Shown here piece after piece: positions 35,753 to 47,571 of a stretch of DNA of 64,000 nucleotides. The stretch is taken from the NCBI GenBank assembly GCA_023515745.1, contig JALECJ010000257.1, positions 1,490,687 through 1,554,686 on the forward strand. Reading direction: 5' to 3'. The notes beneath the pieces were generated by a model, which saw only the letters and a list, made by a program, of their open reading frames with translations, had not been told where the DNA came from and searched no databases. The DNA comes from Amoeboaphelidium protococcarum (lineage: Eukaryota; Aphelidiomycota; Aphelidea). Each line of letters begins with the position of its first letter. Within the stretch, counting starts at the first letter, position 1. The position numbers and the translations under genes were made by a program.

Positions 35753-38437
35753 TCAATAGACTACAAAGAATGAACTAACACCAGAATGCTTCCTAATCTG
35801 GCCAAAGATACTCTTGTGTGCACCTTCATACTTTAATCTGTATGTCCCTGCAGCACTTGGTGTTAGAGTATTAAATGCACTCATATCATCATCAGAATTG
35901 AGCAGACGTGTAGTAACTACGTCTTGGTCAGGACGATCAGATACCTTCCAAATCACCTGAGCATAAGATATTGCGCTGACACCAGCGACTGGTTTCCACC
36001 ACTTCATTTTCAGATCCCAGTCATCATCGTCTCTGACGCGTATCCATAACTATTTCAGATTTTACACCATATCAGCGGTTGGTTTAAATTCAGAGAGCTG
36101 TATTTATCCATTGCTGACGTACGCATAGACTGTAAACTTTTAATCCTCAGTCGCCATTTCATCGTTCTCATCCTATATGATCAGTTACTATTACAGTTTG
36201 TTATTATTAAGATGCAAGTTTAAATCATATTTCATATAATGACAGTCAGAGTCAGTTACCTACTGTACAGAAAATACAATATCACGTCCCATTATCTGTT
36301 ATACCAAAACTGAACCAAACTTTTCAACTTCGAATCTAATGATATCCATCGAAGGACCGACCCATTTCTCCACTGAAGCAAATGATCCCTCTAATTACCA
36401 TTCGGAATTCTGAGCGACATTACGCGGATGTCCAGCATAGAAAGTCGCATTCACCACATCCCCAATGTGATACGGTTGCAGAGATTCCACGTCCTGAGAT
36501 ACAGATCCAAAGGAGCTCAGAGGTGGAACGGCATCAAAAATGACTGCAGGCAGGAAAGTCAACAACTTATCTGTGAAATCCGCTGGTGGCACTGAAGGAC
36601 CATGTGTTACAGTAGGGAAAACAGGCATCTGAACATTACTGTTATACTTTTGAGCCATCTGATATGCAAGTCTAGAAAACTCTTAAATATATGCATCCAA
36701 AGCGTGAGGACCATATATAGTAGACGCGCCTTCATATCTCTGCACTTGATACTCTTCAAAGGTGGTAACATACCCACTATATGAATTACTAAGACCAGCT
36801 ACAATAACAATTATTTCACTTTCTGGGATTATACCATTGCGTACAAAAATGTCCCCCACAGCGGAACGAAGCAATCTACCAGCCATAGTGGTGAATTCAC
36901 CTGGTACTCCAAGAAGGACCAAGTTGCCAATCTTCAGTATCTAAATATCGACAATCTATGGCTCCCACAAGTATGGCTTCTTGATTTCACCAGTATTTAA
37001 CAAAATAGGCTTTGGGTAATGACACTTGATCTACTCCTCAGACGGCTTTGATATAAACTACTTGATAAAATTCCAGAATGGAGTACCAGTAGAATTATCA
37101 CCTTGGATGAAGTCAAATTCGCCCGGGCCATCACTAGTACCACTAGCAAAACTGTATCCTCTGGCTGGCTTACATGTCGACACAATACCTTCGCGATGGG
37201 TGGTGTGATTTAGCAAGGAGAGATTAACATTGACTTTAGACATATCTACCCAAGCATGAGCATAATCAACAGAACCAGTAACCTCTTAAGCTGAATTACT
37301 AGCATCCTTCAATAAGTCTCGCGCCTTCAAATACTATCGCAATCCAATAATCCTTGTACTCTCCACATCACCATCAGATGTATTAAATCCAGGACCACGC
37401 GCATGACACATCTTATTGCGAGGTCGACCTTTCTTATCTGGACATGTGGAATGGTGCTTATCACATGGAAGACCGGTATCCAAACAGAAGGCACCATATA
37501 TATTAGGACTGACATCTCCCTCTTGTACCTGACCGAACGCTGCAACAAAATAATCTCCAGATTTAACTGATTTGTGCACTTCTGGGTGAGTATAAGGAAT
37601 GTACTTATCTAACGCGTTATTGTTATTATTCATCTCCTTCTCAAGGAGCCATGATGCATATCCTTTATTATCGCCATTCAGCAAACGATTGGTGTTATTC
37701 ATACTAGTTCCATGAACGCTAAAGAATGCTATGGCACCTCTAGGTGAGCGTGATTAAGAATCTTGAATATTCAGAGTGGTCATGATTTTATCAGTGTCAC
37801 CGTCATTTGCATACTGAGCACGAAGCTCAGCTCTATTTGCAAGATATGCCGTTGGACTTCTGTTAATATTCGCGCCATCCAGCCTACCCTTATTGATCAA
37901 AATACTGGACGCTTTGATGTTATGATGCGCACGAACAATTGCACCATAGATGCCATCAACCAGCGCCATCTCACTTTCACGTACATAGCCCATGGAGGTG
38001 ATATCATACAGCAAGTATTCATGAAATCCAGCAGCTGACGAGTGAGTATGTGTGGCACTTAGCAGAACATTCTACTACTTGTACTGCACATATCCATTTT
38101 GATGCAACTTTTAAATCACATGAGCCTTAACATTCTGGCTTATCATTGCAGAATCAACGCTCACATACACAACGCGATTACATTTACTCTAATGATGATT
38201 AGCAGTTTAATGTAAACTCTAGTAGGTAGCATTGGCGTTGCATGACTCAAAGATAAATGCTCTTGCGCGTAATCTCGTCAAAATACCTTGGCTAATCTAA
38301 TCAACCATGGCATATCCCATCATGTTCACACCGCCAATCGGTCCCGTGACATCGTGTATTCCAACACCCACCATGTATTCAGCCTTGCACGGAGACCAGC
38401 TTTGAATAAATAGGAGCAATAAGAGGATTAAGTACAT
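35753..38437 (-). CDS. Neutral ceramidase
   Basis: Hydrolyses ceramide to sphingosine and fatty acid, usually at the cell surface or in the secretory route. An 894-residue protein, ATG 38435-38437, TGA 35753-35755. A signal peptide (YLILLLLLFIQSWSPCKA) precedes VGVGIHDVTGPIGGVNMMGY, the family start. LSATHTHSSAAGFHEYLLYD holds zinc ligands, SRSPRGAIAFFSVHGTSM gives the nucleophilic Ser in HGTSM, and VEYLLGVPGEFTTMAGRL-like sequence (ILKIGNLVLLGVPGEFTTM) is the late core. A C-terminal Ig-like region follows with DWDLKMKWWKPV and GTYRLKYEGAHKSIFG. It is somewhat longer than animal enzymes, through an acidic insertion. Confidence 0.93.
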
Positions 38438-39142
38438 TTTTTAACTTGATTTAAAGCAGCTATAATCAAAATTGTACAAGAAACTAGTTTTTGGTGATTC
38501 TCCAGACGCGTCAGAAGAAAAAAGCTGATTAGATCAGAGGGCGGCACTCAATGGTAGAAACGCAGAAACAAATCATAACGTTTTGCCTCTTTCATCCAAA
38601 TTGATCTTTTTCGTTAGACTTACGTGATGATGATTGATTCTAGTTATGAAGCCACCATATAGCACGCTGTATAGTATAAAATTTGAAACGCGCGCCTTAT
38701 CAGCCTGCTTCCATCCATTAGATAATGCACTAAGAACCATACATATACAGGAATCTTCTTTTGTAGTATAGCCATATCTGGAACAATTTTTAATAATTTA
38801 GAAAAGGCGTAACTCAATATTTTTCTCTAACTAAGCATTGATTGATGATGCATGCCAAGTATACTAACAATTTAGTTTCGTATTGTTCACTCTACCCCAT
38901 TCTTTGTGTGACTGCAGTTTTGCAGAGCTGATTGGATAACCATTGGATTATTATCTCTACTTTTTATCAAATGTTAATTCACATTATCAATGAGCGCGTA
39001 TTCAAATATAAATTAGCTTGACCAGAAAGATCTTGGACACAGATGCCAGCCATAGCCGGTAAAAGAGACTCCTAGTGAACCATAGGAAGAAAAAAATGCT
39101 CTGAATTTGTCATTGCTTGATTCTCCATAATGCACTCATCAA
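38438..39142. promoter_or_regulatory. Divergent intergenic region, 705 bp, with ACGCGT box
   Basis: Lies between the ceramidase start (minus) and the gene at 39143 (plus). ACGCGT at 38506-38511 sits 69 bp before the ceramidase ATG. The rest has no coding frame or repeat that I can support. Confidence 0.4.
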
Positions 39143-39679
39143 ATGCCATCAAATCGTGATTAATGTTAGCAGATGGGCTAAGATGGCTTCTACTAGAACA
39201 TTAAATAGTATCGTAAAGGTCAGTAAGAAATGCGGCAGTAGCTAAAGGATCAGAAGAAAATAAATGAAGATGTCCAAAGGAATCTGATCTAGGTGAAAAA
39301 TGAGTTGAGCAAAATGGCTTTGAGACTGGATGCTCTTGAGTAGCACGCATTTAAAACTGCACTGATGACGATTCTTGAAGTTTATTTCAAAACTAAGATG
39401 TACGGCGAGAGAGGTCCTCCTTAGAATTTCTCGTTATACAATGCTATTCAATAATCTGTGCCTGGTGACTTGTTGAGTAATACTGGCATTAGCGCTGATC
39501 AATGGTATGCGATGCGTGCAATCTGTGTGAAGGATCCGTCAGGCAGAAATTCCGTAGTTCATGATTAGTATCCTGACTTTGAGATTGCTGAAAAGGCTTA
39601 TTTATAATTGATTACTGTTGAAAATTTAAGTACAGAACTTAGACAGCTGTTTCTGATGATTATTGCTCAGATTGAATGA
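39143..39679 (+). CDS. Hypothetical coiled-coil protein
   Basis: A 178-residue protein, ATG 39143, TGA 39677-39679, with ten or more TAR glutamines in one frame. The first 80 residues are Gln/Lys-rich with heptad-like leucines and methionines (KNELSKMALRLDALEQHAF). A globular C-terminal half follows (TILEVYFKTKMYGERGPPQN, SVPGDLLSNTGISADQWYAM). The dense Gln codons show that the frame is real under this code. I do not recognise a family. Confidence 0.6.
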
Positions 39680-39689
39680 TTTAAAGTAA

Positions 39690-40033
39690 AGAATTAAGAT
39701 TTAAAGTAAAGAATAGGATGAAGATGAATATACTTGTATTTGGGAATTGCGATTATGAAATGACATTATGATAATTTGCAGAACCGTGAACCCATTATGT
39801 ATAAAAGATTTGCTAGAACAACTGATTTTTTGTATTATTGCATCAGGTGTTTAAAACACTGGCTGAGATAATTTGGTCCTAGAGCTTCTCGTACTTTTAT
39901 AAGCGCTCATACGATTTCCAAGCGCTCTTAAGCTACCATCCTTAGCGGTCTCTATCGAGCTTGATAGTCCCATTGACTGAATCATACTAATAATTGGCTT
40001 AAGAGTCGTAAGCTTCCTATTACACCACATCAC
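39690..40033 (-). other. Possible small minus-strand ORF in 535-bp intergenic stretch
   Basis: The stretch 39680-40214 contains a minus-strand frame from an ATG near 40030 with LTTLKPIISMIQSMGLSSSI, Ser/Arg-rich afterwards. With TAR as Gln it runs on into the opposite-strand gene, so its end is unclear. It could be a short gene or chance. Confidence 0.25.
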
Positions 40034-40055
40034 TTTTATAATGCTGTGACCTTTG

Positions 40056-40061
40056 ACGCGT
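40056..40061. promoter_or_regulatory. ACGCGT box upstream of RNA ligase
   Basis: Palindromic hexamer 154 bp before the ligase ATG at 40215. Confidence 0.25.
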
Positions 40062-40214
40062 TGCTAAAGAAACTAGACGCGCACAAACACATTAATTAAT
40101 ATTGCTACTAGCAATTTGTATAGTTATTAATAGGCATCGTTGTTATACCAGTCTTAGTAATAAAATAGACAAATCAGGCACTTGTCATCTACCACCACTA
40201 ATTCCAGTGTAAGA

Positions 40215-41249
40215 ATGCGTAAACTGGCCACGATCCGAAAAATTGATACTCTTTAGCCAATCGATGACGCTGATACCATCGAATGCGCCACTGTCGGTGG
40301 CTGGAAAGTTGTTGTTAAGAAAGGAGAGTTCAGCCAAGGGAGCTTGGCCGTATACTTTGAGATTGATAGTTGGATCCCATATGAGTTGGCCCCGTACTTG
40401 TGCAAAGGTAAAGAGCCTCGTGAATTTGAAGGCGTAAAAGGTGAGCGTCTGCGCACTGTTAAGCTGCGCGGTCAGTTGAGTCAGGGACTGTTGATGCCAT
40501 GTAATCAAGTGCTAAAGGACGGTGAATGGCACGTGGGAGATGATGTTACAGAGCAATTAGGTATAAAAAAGTGGGAACGGCCTGTTCGTGAATACACTGG
40601 CAGTGATAACAACCAACAACCTCTGAAAAGTTTCCCGTCTGCTATCCGCAAGACTGATCAGGAACGTGTGTAGAATATAGTGCAAGAGATTGAATCTGCA
40701 AGATAGGCTGGTATTCAATTTGAAATTACGGAAAAGTTGGAAGGTAGCAGCATGACTTGCTACTTAATTGATGGTAAATTTGGTGTGTGCAGTCGCAATT
40801 GTGATTTAGATGAGACTGAGAGCGATCCCTTTTGGCAGACTGCACGCAACTATAGTATTGAAGACAAGATGCGCTCTATGTCAATGGGTGATTTTGCTAT
40901 TCAAGGAGAGCTGATCGGTCCAAAAATCTAAGGCAACATTTATAAACTTGAGGCTTTGGAATTCCATGTATTCGATGTTTATAACGTACAAGACGCGTCA
41001 TATCTGCGTCCTGCTGATCGTCGTTAACTGATCTAAAAGATGGGATTGAAACATGTGCCAGTTAGTTGCCAAACTGAGAGCATTCAGAATATTAGTGCTA
41101 ATTTTGACGAATTACTGAAGTTTGCTGAAGGTAAAAGTGTCATCAGTAAGACGGGAAGTTGTGAGCGTGAGGGTATTGTATTCAAGTAGGTGGACGGTGA
41201 TATGACTTTCAAGGTGATCAGTAACAAGTATCTTCTCAAGGAAAAGTGA
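40215..41249 (+). CDS. DraRnl/Rnl5-type RNA ligase, intact copy B
   Basis: A 344-residue protein, ATG 40215, TGA 41247-41249. The N-terminus is the OB-fold typical of Deinococcus DraRnl: MRKLATIRKIDTLQPIDDAD, then ECATVGGWKVVVKKGEF and VYFEIDSWIP. The nucleotidyltransferase domain follows: EITEKLEGSSMTCYLIDGKF with the AMP-accepting Lys at about residue 174, VCSRNCDL, FAIQGELIGPKIQGN (motif with the key Glu), FDVYNVQDASYL, REGIVFKQ and TFKVISNKYLL with the final lysines. The family seals 3'-OH RNA to 5'-phosphate ends, preferring nicked duplexes. It is best known from bacteria, phages and some fungi and protists, so lateral origin is plausible. The cellular role here is unknown. Confidence 0.9.
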
Positions 41250-41547
41250 TGATCATGGTGATTATAGAGTATGTTGAAAGGTGATTTAAAAGCTATAGAA
41301 TGTGATAGATCGAGCCATTCCATTCTTCACTACCGATAAGTTTCGCGATCGTTTTATACAACACCACTCAAGTATACGCTCAATCTTGATTTCATTTGGT
41401 TCATACTGGCAATACTTCAAGTAATTCACAAAAGACATTTTGAAATGTATTTACAATAATTCATTATTAGTAGTTTTAGGGACAAAGAGAGAGGGAGAGA
41501 GAGACATAGAGACATAGAGCCAAAAGATGAAAGATCTGGCAGTTTGA

Positions 41548-42213
41548 TCAGATTTTGGTGATGCTACCAATATGATCCAATAGGGCTATTTTCATGCGAT
41601 GTTCTGCTTCGTCCTCTTCCAAGTCCTCAAAGTCCAAACCGTAGAATGCCATTAAATCACGCAACTAATCTACCGTTAACTGATTAATAGCGCTTACACT
41701 GGTTAACGCAGGCAAACCAGCATCGGTTGGTAAATGGGGGATGCCGTTAACATTGACCGGAACCTACTCATAAGGAGAATAGAATCCATCACCACGAGTA
41801 CCATTGATTAACTTCTTTACATTCACGTCCATCTGAATGAATTAAGCATTAGACGCAGCACGCAATTCAGCACCCGACTCACGAATCTCAGCACGCAATT
41901 CACGAATCTGTTGCGGCAATTGAAGTAATGGCAGCATATAAGGAGGGGCTCCTCCAATATCACCAGCAGCCTCAGGGAAGAACAACGGCACAGTCTCCGC
42001 TTCAATCAGACGATTTCTTATCTTGGCTCTCGCCAGAGTAGCATCATCAACCTCATTCAGCGTTCTCTTGGCTTCAATTAACTTCAAATCATTCGAGGCA
42101 GCAACAGCATGGTTCACACTAACAACTTGACCTCTTTACAACGGTCCGGATAGTTGAACGTTCGGTACATTCAAGGATGGTAAATTCATAGAGTAAGTAG
42201 GAGCATTCATCAT
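41548..42213 (-). CDS. Hypothetical SAP-like protein present in right arm only
   Basis: A 221-residue protein, ATG 42211-42213, TGA 41548-41550. The first 60 residues are Pro/Asn/Ser-rich (MNLPSLNVPNVQLSGPLQRG), followed by a charged helix (LPQQIRELRAEIRESGAEL). Residues about 175-215 (INQLTVDQLRDLMAFYGLDF, then a helix ending LLDHIGS) resemble a SAP helix-turn-helix, which binds AT-rich DNA. The similarity is by eye. It lies antisense within the ligase-kinase spacer and is missing from the left arm, so it was either gained here or deleted there. Confidence 0.55.
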
Positions 42214-42850
42214 GCTGGAAGAATATTATGTGCACAAATCAAGTAAGGATGTACAGTAAAGTGAAAAAGATGAAGATTGAGCCACGAAGATTATGGAACA
42301 ATTTTAACTTCGTTTCAGACGTCCTTGTTTCAGATCGCGTATACTGTACATGAGCGAGCCAGAATATCAACCTCCAATGTTAAAGTTTAAATGGCGTACG
42401 CTAATTAAAAATTCGGCGATAAACATAGCAAATCTAACATCTTCAACATTCAAGCTTTAGCTGAGAGATTGCGGCTATATCCTGGACCTCACTTCATTTT
42501 CGAATCCTACCACCTGGTTGAGTATGGCGATGTTGATCAACAATATCCATTATCTCACTATCAACTTCACATGCATCCCATTCTCTAGATACGGGTTTGA
42601 GCCTAATTTAAAAATTATTTGCCAAGGCTTTATACTAATGAGTAATTGTAAAATACTCATACTTCCACACACTATATTTTCCTCATGATCCAGATATCTG
42701 ATTGGGACAGGAATGCTATTTTTGGTCGATATAAATGCATAACGAGCGCATTCGCGGCGAGTATGATATAATTGTGGGATTTTTTCTCCTTATCATCACT
42801 CTTATCTACTCAAGATTTTTTTAGTATAAAGAGAGAGATAATCCTGTACT
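42214..42850. other. Intergenic, 637 bp, upstream of kinase B
   Basis: Contains the divergent promoters of the SAP-like gene and kinase B. From about 42500 onward it matches the left-arm spacer. A minus-strand frame with SLLISIKPWQIIF-like wording corresponds to a frame in the left arm but is broken by TGA, so it may be a dead small gene. Confidence 0.45.
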
Positions 42851-45637
42851 ATGATAAGCTTTTGGTGTATATTGCTGCCTCTCCTTTTGCCATAACTCTC
42901 CCTGGCTGCGGTAACAAGATACAATGATGTCCTTACCTCAACCACTGGTGTTAGGCTGAGCTCTGATGGTAGTATCTGGATGTCGGGCTCCAAGAATGGT
43001 CTCTACGGGCTGTACAATTTTGCCCCTGCCACTCAAACGGGTATCCGCACAATAACATTTGGTCAAGGTACAGGCAATGAACTTTCTGCGCTCAGCATTG
43101 ACACTGCTACTTAAGAAATTTACGCGATTGGCTCGTGCACAACAGCTTTCAATGGTCAAACACTAATTGGTGGTGGTGATGCCACTCTGGTCAAGTTAAA
43201 TCGTGTCGGTACCGTGATCTGGACCATGATATTTGGCTCATAGTATCTGGATGTCCCCAATACTGTCTTTGTGGATTCTTACAATTAGGTTGTGTATGTC
43301 GCTGGCTATACTAATGGTAAGATAAACAATGGCCCCGATGCTTACTCTGCATAATCTTAGTGTTTCCTTGCCAAGTATAGAGCTGATAGCTCTCATGTCT
43401 GGACCATCTAAAAGGCTGCAACGGGTGGCTGCGAGTTCAGATCTGTTGTTGTGTCTAAAGCCGCGAATGGATATGTATACGTTGGTGGTGTCATCGATGG
43501 TTTTTATGCCTACTTTGGAGTCTATTCTCCAATCAACGGCCAACTGGTATCTGAATTCTCTGCTAATGTTGAGTCTGGGTTCAATGCCATCGCTCTCAAT
43601 CTAGCGCAAGACAAGGTGTTTGCAGCAGGTTACATCCGTGGTTCAATTGATGGACAACCAACTTATGGAGGGTTAGATTTCTGGCTAACTTCATTTAGCT
43701 CAAGTGGCTCTAGGATTTCGTCAAGTATGATTTATGGCTCTCCTGAGGACGATCTATTGGTGGCTATAGATGTCGATTTCTTCTCTGGTAAGGTGTGGGT
43801 ATCTGGATGGAGTAAATACTTGCTGATCTCTGAAGGTTATTTTACTTATGAACAGGTTGGTGGCATCACGAAAGATGCTTACTTTGTAGAGATTAATCCC
43901 GATAATTTTGCGCGTGGCCTATCTTAGGTGTTATATACTATTGGTGGTGCTTGGGATGACATTGGCAAAGGAATAGTAGTTGATGGGTTGGGGCTCGTTA
44001 ATGTTGCCCATGTTTTCTCTTTTGACGTGTATGTGTATGGTGTTTTGCAGGTTGAAAATGCATATTAACGACCATTTTAGGCTATGGTAACTACTGCTAC
44101 TAAGAAGATTACAACGACCACAACTACGACTACAACGACAACTACAACGACGACAACGACGACTACCACCACATCAACCACTACTAGTACTACTACAACT
44201 ACGACGACAACTACGACTACGACAACAACTACTACTCCTACGACAACGACTACCACCACTACAACTACGACGACTCCTACCACAACGACTACGATTGCTC
44301 TTACCATCACTGTCACTACTACTCCAACCGCATTTGCAGCTTCTGCTACCAACTCTGTCCTTATTGTGTAGAGTGACTCCGCTGTTGCCTCAATGAGTTC
44401 ATCCGCTTCAGATTATGTCGGGTCGAGTACGTCAAGTTAAATGACTGTTAAAAGTTCTTCTGCTGTTGCGGTGGCTGTTCCAAGTGTGCTGACCTCCAGT
44501 GTCAAAGTTGGAACGTCTTCGTCCAAATCGCTCACTCACTCCTTAATTATCTTTGAATGTCCAAACTGCGGGCCTTTAGGTGATGGCGCAGAGACTAGCA
44601 CCAGTTCACAAGAATTGCGGAATTCTGTGCAACCTGCAAATTAGAATCCTAGTGGCTAATTAGCTGTTTAAGCACTGAGCATTTTGGCGTACATTGTCAT
44701 CGCTCTTGCATCTATCGCAGGCAGTCTCTTGATGCTGAGACGTTACGGTCGCTAAAGACCCAAGGGTACTTTTACCACAACGTCAGGTGGTAATACTACC
44801 AACTAGCAGTTCACTACATCCGTGTTTGGTACAGCTATGTAGACGTAAACCACTTCACTGCCCACTAATTATGCTATTTACATCCCAGCGTTCTTGAAAT
44901 ATAACTACGGCGTTGACTTTTAAATTTTAAAATAGATAGCTGCTGGTGGAATGTCCAAGATTTATTTGGCTCGTCCTCTTGCTCCATAGTTGGTATAGAA
45001 CGTATCTGCTGAAGTAGTGGTTGCAAAGGTGGGCACTCTCCCATTCACGCAGATACAGGCTAGTGAAAAGTAGGCTTTCTACCAAGAACTTAGCCTGCTT
45101 TACAAGTTTAGGAATGTTCCGTTTATTACGAAGTTGCATGGCTTCTGTGATACAAACGAAGCTGTGATGTTGATCAAGTACTATCCACTTGGCGCTTTAG
45201 CTGAGTATGTATTAGGTGAAAGCTCCACGTCGCAAATGTATCCGCTGTCCAAGAATCAGATGCATAAGCTGATCTTTATTTTGTCGCAGACGATTGCTTA
45301 TATGCATAGTTAAGGTATAGTTCACTGTGATCTTAAGCCGCAGAATGTGCTCTTGGATGTAGATGAGAATGGCTGGCTAGTACCTATACTGTCTGATCTA
45401 GGAATTTCTGCTATCACGGACGATAGTGCGCTCTTGGTGACAGCTTTCGAGGTTAGCTAGTAGCGTGGTCTGTCTCTATCGTACGCTGCACCTGAACTAT
45501 TCACAAGGTTCAGAATGCGCTTCACCGAAACTTCTCCGTATATTTTGAAATCAGGTGATGTGTTTGCTCTGTCCATAATTATGCTCAATCTGATGACTCG
45601 CGCTAAGCCTTGGTCTATCTAGCAGCGCTAGTGGTGA
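42851..45637 (+). CDS. Receptor-type Ser/Thr kinase with SBBP ectodomain, copy B
   Basis: A 928-residue protein, ATG 42851, TGA 45635-45637, intact. Layout as in copy A: signal peptide, SBBP propeller blades (VYVAGYTNGK, FWLTSFSSSGSRISSSMIYG, YLLISEGYF), poly-Thr stalk (about residues 415-480), extra Ser/Val-rich stretch (VASMSSSASDYVGSSTSS) that copy A lacks, membrane helix at about 606-630, then the kinase with IAAGGMSKIYLA, HCDLKPQNVLLD, DLG and APELF. The chain ends soon after KPWSIQQRQW. SBBP blades are mostly found in bacterial secreted proteins, so the ectodomain could be of bacterial origin. Likely a plasma-membrane receptor. The ligand is unknown. Confidence 0.88.
44094..44300 (+). 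repeat. Poly-threonine coding microsatellite, copy B
   Basis: About 70-80 ACN codons with a few TCN and CCT codons, mirroring the tract in copy A but shorter. Length changes keep the frame, so neither copy is broken. Confidence 0.85.
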
Positions 45638-45912
45638 ATGAAGTGATACGCAAGATGATATTGATGAATCAATTAAAATTGGAAATACAGGTGAATAGGT
45701 TGAAAGTTAACTATAAATGAGAATGAAATACAGCTGAATCTGTTTGAAAAATATTGCCATATTTCATTAAATCGCCATAATAAATCAGCTATGGTGTTTT
45801 TTACCGCGCCATGTGTTAAAGTGACTTTTCCCCCCTGCTAACGATAGAAACTGCTTTCCTTCCCGCCAAGTGGTACTGTTTTGTTATTTATCGCCGACTA
45901 AACTAGTATAAT

Positions 45913-47571
45913 ATGACCATAAAGTTATATAAGGGAGACACTTACCACTCTCGGTATATACCGGTGAAGCATACATTTGAGTATCCCGTATGGTATGTTG
46001 GTGTTGATTTTGTGAGGGACGTTGGAAATCTGAAGAACTCTGCGGACTAATTCGTGTGGGCTGGTGTGGTGCCTCTATTCAAACTAAACTCTCACCTATC
46101 CCTTCTATCCATTCATGAGTCGGACTACATGGCTATTGCCGATCCATTTGGCGGAGTATAATAATTAAAATATAAAGAGTCTTGGCTATAGCATAGGCGT
46201 GGAATATTCTACGCCATTGAAAGACTATTGATGAGTAAAGGTTTACTTCCCGCTGCTTCTGATGCTGATAACAGAGTATTGCAGAGAGTACATACTATAA
46301 CTATGCCTAGACTGCTTGGTTACTCTTTCAATCCAGTGTCTTTCCATTATGCTTATGCCACCACCAGTGTTGATGGTCAAAGCATCGATAATCTTTTAGC
46401 TGTCGTTCTTGAAGTAAATAACACGTTCGGAGAGACGCATTTATATACTCTGCCGTGTGGAAGTGATAAAGTTAATGTGGATGGTGTAAAGGTTCTAAAT
46501 TGTCGTAGTGGATATGACTATGGATTTCTGTTGAAGAGAATGTTCCACGTTAGTCCTTTTAATGATCTTAGAGGAGATTATGAAATACAATTAACTGATC
46601 CTGCCCGGCATCAAGATGGCTTAGTTGACGTGAGAATTATATTTTGGTAAGATTAAGAAGGTGAAATAGAAAACATTCATTCTATCGGGGGTGGAATTGA
46701 TCTAAAATAGCCATAGTCTTCTTTCAATGATAATTAAGATTCTGGACTAGATAAGCATTTACCTGGACGAGTAAAGAAGTTTATGGCGTATGTTAGATTG
46801 CAGCCTAGTGATGCAACTCCTGGGAATATCGTGCGTTAATTATTAAAGTATCCTCTAACTATTCTACTAACATCGCCCAGAATTATGATGGAGGCGTATC
46901 TATTGACTTACCATAAACGATTAGCCGTGTATCCCAAGCCTGATCCTCAAAGTGGTGGTGGTAATACTATTGTTTACGCTTAACCGGATGCTTTTGAAAA
47001 GTATTGCATGAATCTGGTATTAAGATGGATGCGACATTAACAGGTGGACATATCCATTCAGCTGTGTGATCCTAAATTGAATCCTATTATTATTGGTGAT
47101 GGAAAACTTGGCATAAAGCTGAACAACTACAACTTGTTCACCTGGCTAGTCATATAATCTGATTGGAAATATGTCATTCATGTCCTATTTGAGATCAAGT
47201 CTATTGAAATTGAAAATGATTGCATCCCAGCATTGATTAAAGCCATAAGAGTCTCTGAGTAGAATTAGAAGCAGATTGTACTTAAGCATTATCCATCAAT
47301 GGCCATAGTACTATTCTGCAACTTTATAATGACGTGTATGTTTAATAGTGTTCAAGATGCTATTCGAGATTTAGTTATTATGGATATTACGCCGTTAAAT
47401 AGATATATGATTGCTGAGATCTCGCTCCTCTACAACTTGGTGATATGCATCATCCTGCTATATTACAGTGTGTTCGCGTTTATGCAGTACTGGTTCTTTG
47501 ATCAGATCACTCCATGGGCTAAAGGTTATGAACCATCTCCCTGGTCAATCCTAGACAGATACAGGCTCTGA
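45913..47571 (+). CDS. DUF1365-family protein
   Basis: A 552-residue protein, ATG 45913, TGA 47569-47571. The first 280 residues match the DUF1365 family: YHSRYIPVKHTFEYPVWYV at the start, MPRLLGYSFNPVSFHYAY, VVLEVNNTFGETHLY and FHVSPFNDLRGDYE. The second half is a eukaryote-specific extension with a late hydrophobic pair (IAEISLLYNLVICIILLYYS). DUF1365 members in bacteria are often next to amine oxidase and fatty-acid cyclopropane synthase genes, which hints at lipid modification, but the reaction is not established. It follows kinase B after 275 bp in the same direction, yet lies outside the duplication. Confidence 0.85.

Larger units (their letters stand above)
40240..45755 (+). repeat. 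Right arm of large inverted duplication
   Basis: Reverse complement of 15310-19612 with about 1.1 kb extra between ligase and kinase. The gene order is ligase, SAP-like gene (opposite strand), kinase. The whole-ligase version here is the likely ancestral one, and the left arm is the rearranged copy. Ends are approximate. Confidence 0.85.

Noticed and set aside
44077-44352. Minus-strand poly-Val frame
   Set aside because: Same artefact opposite the poly-Thr tract of kinase B.
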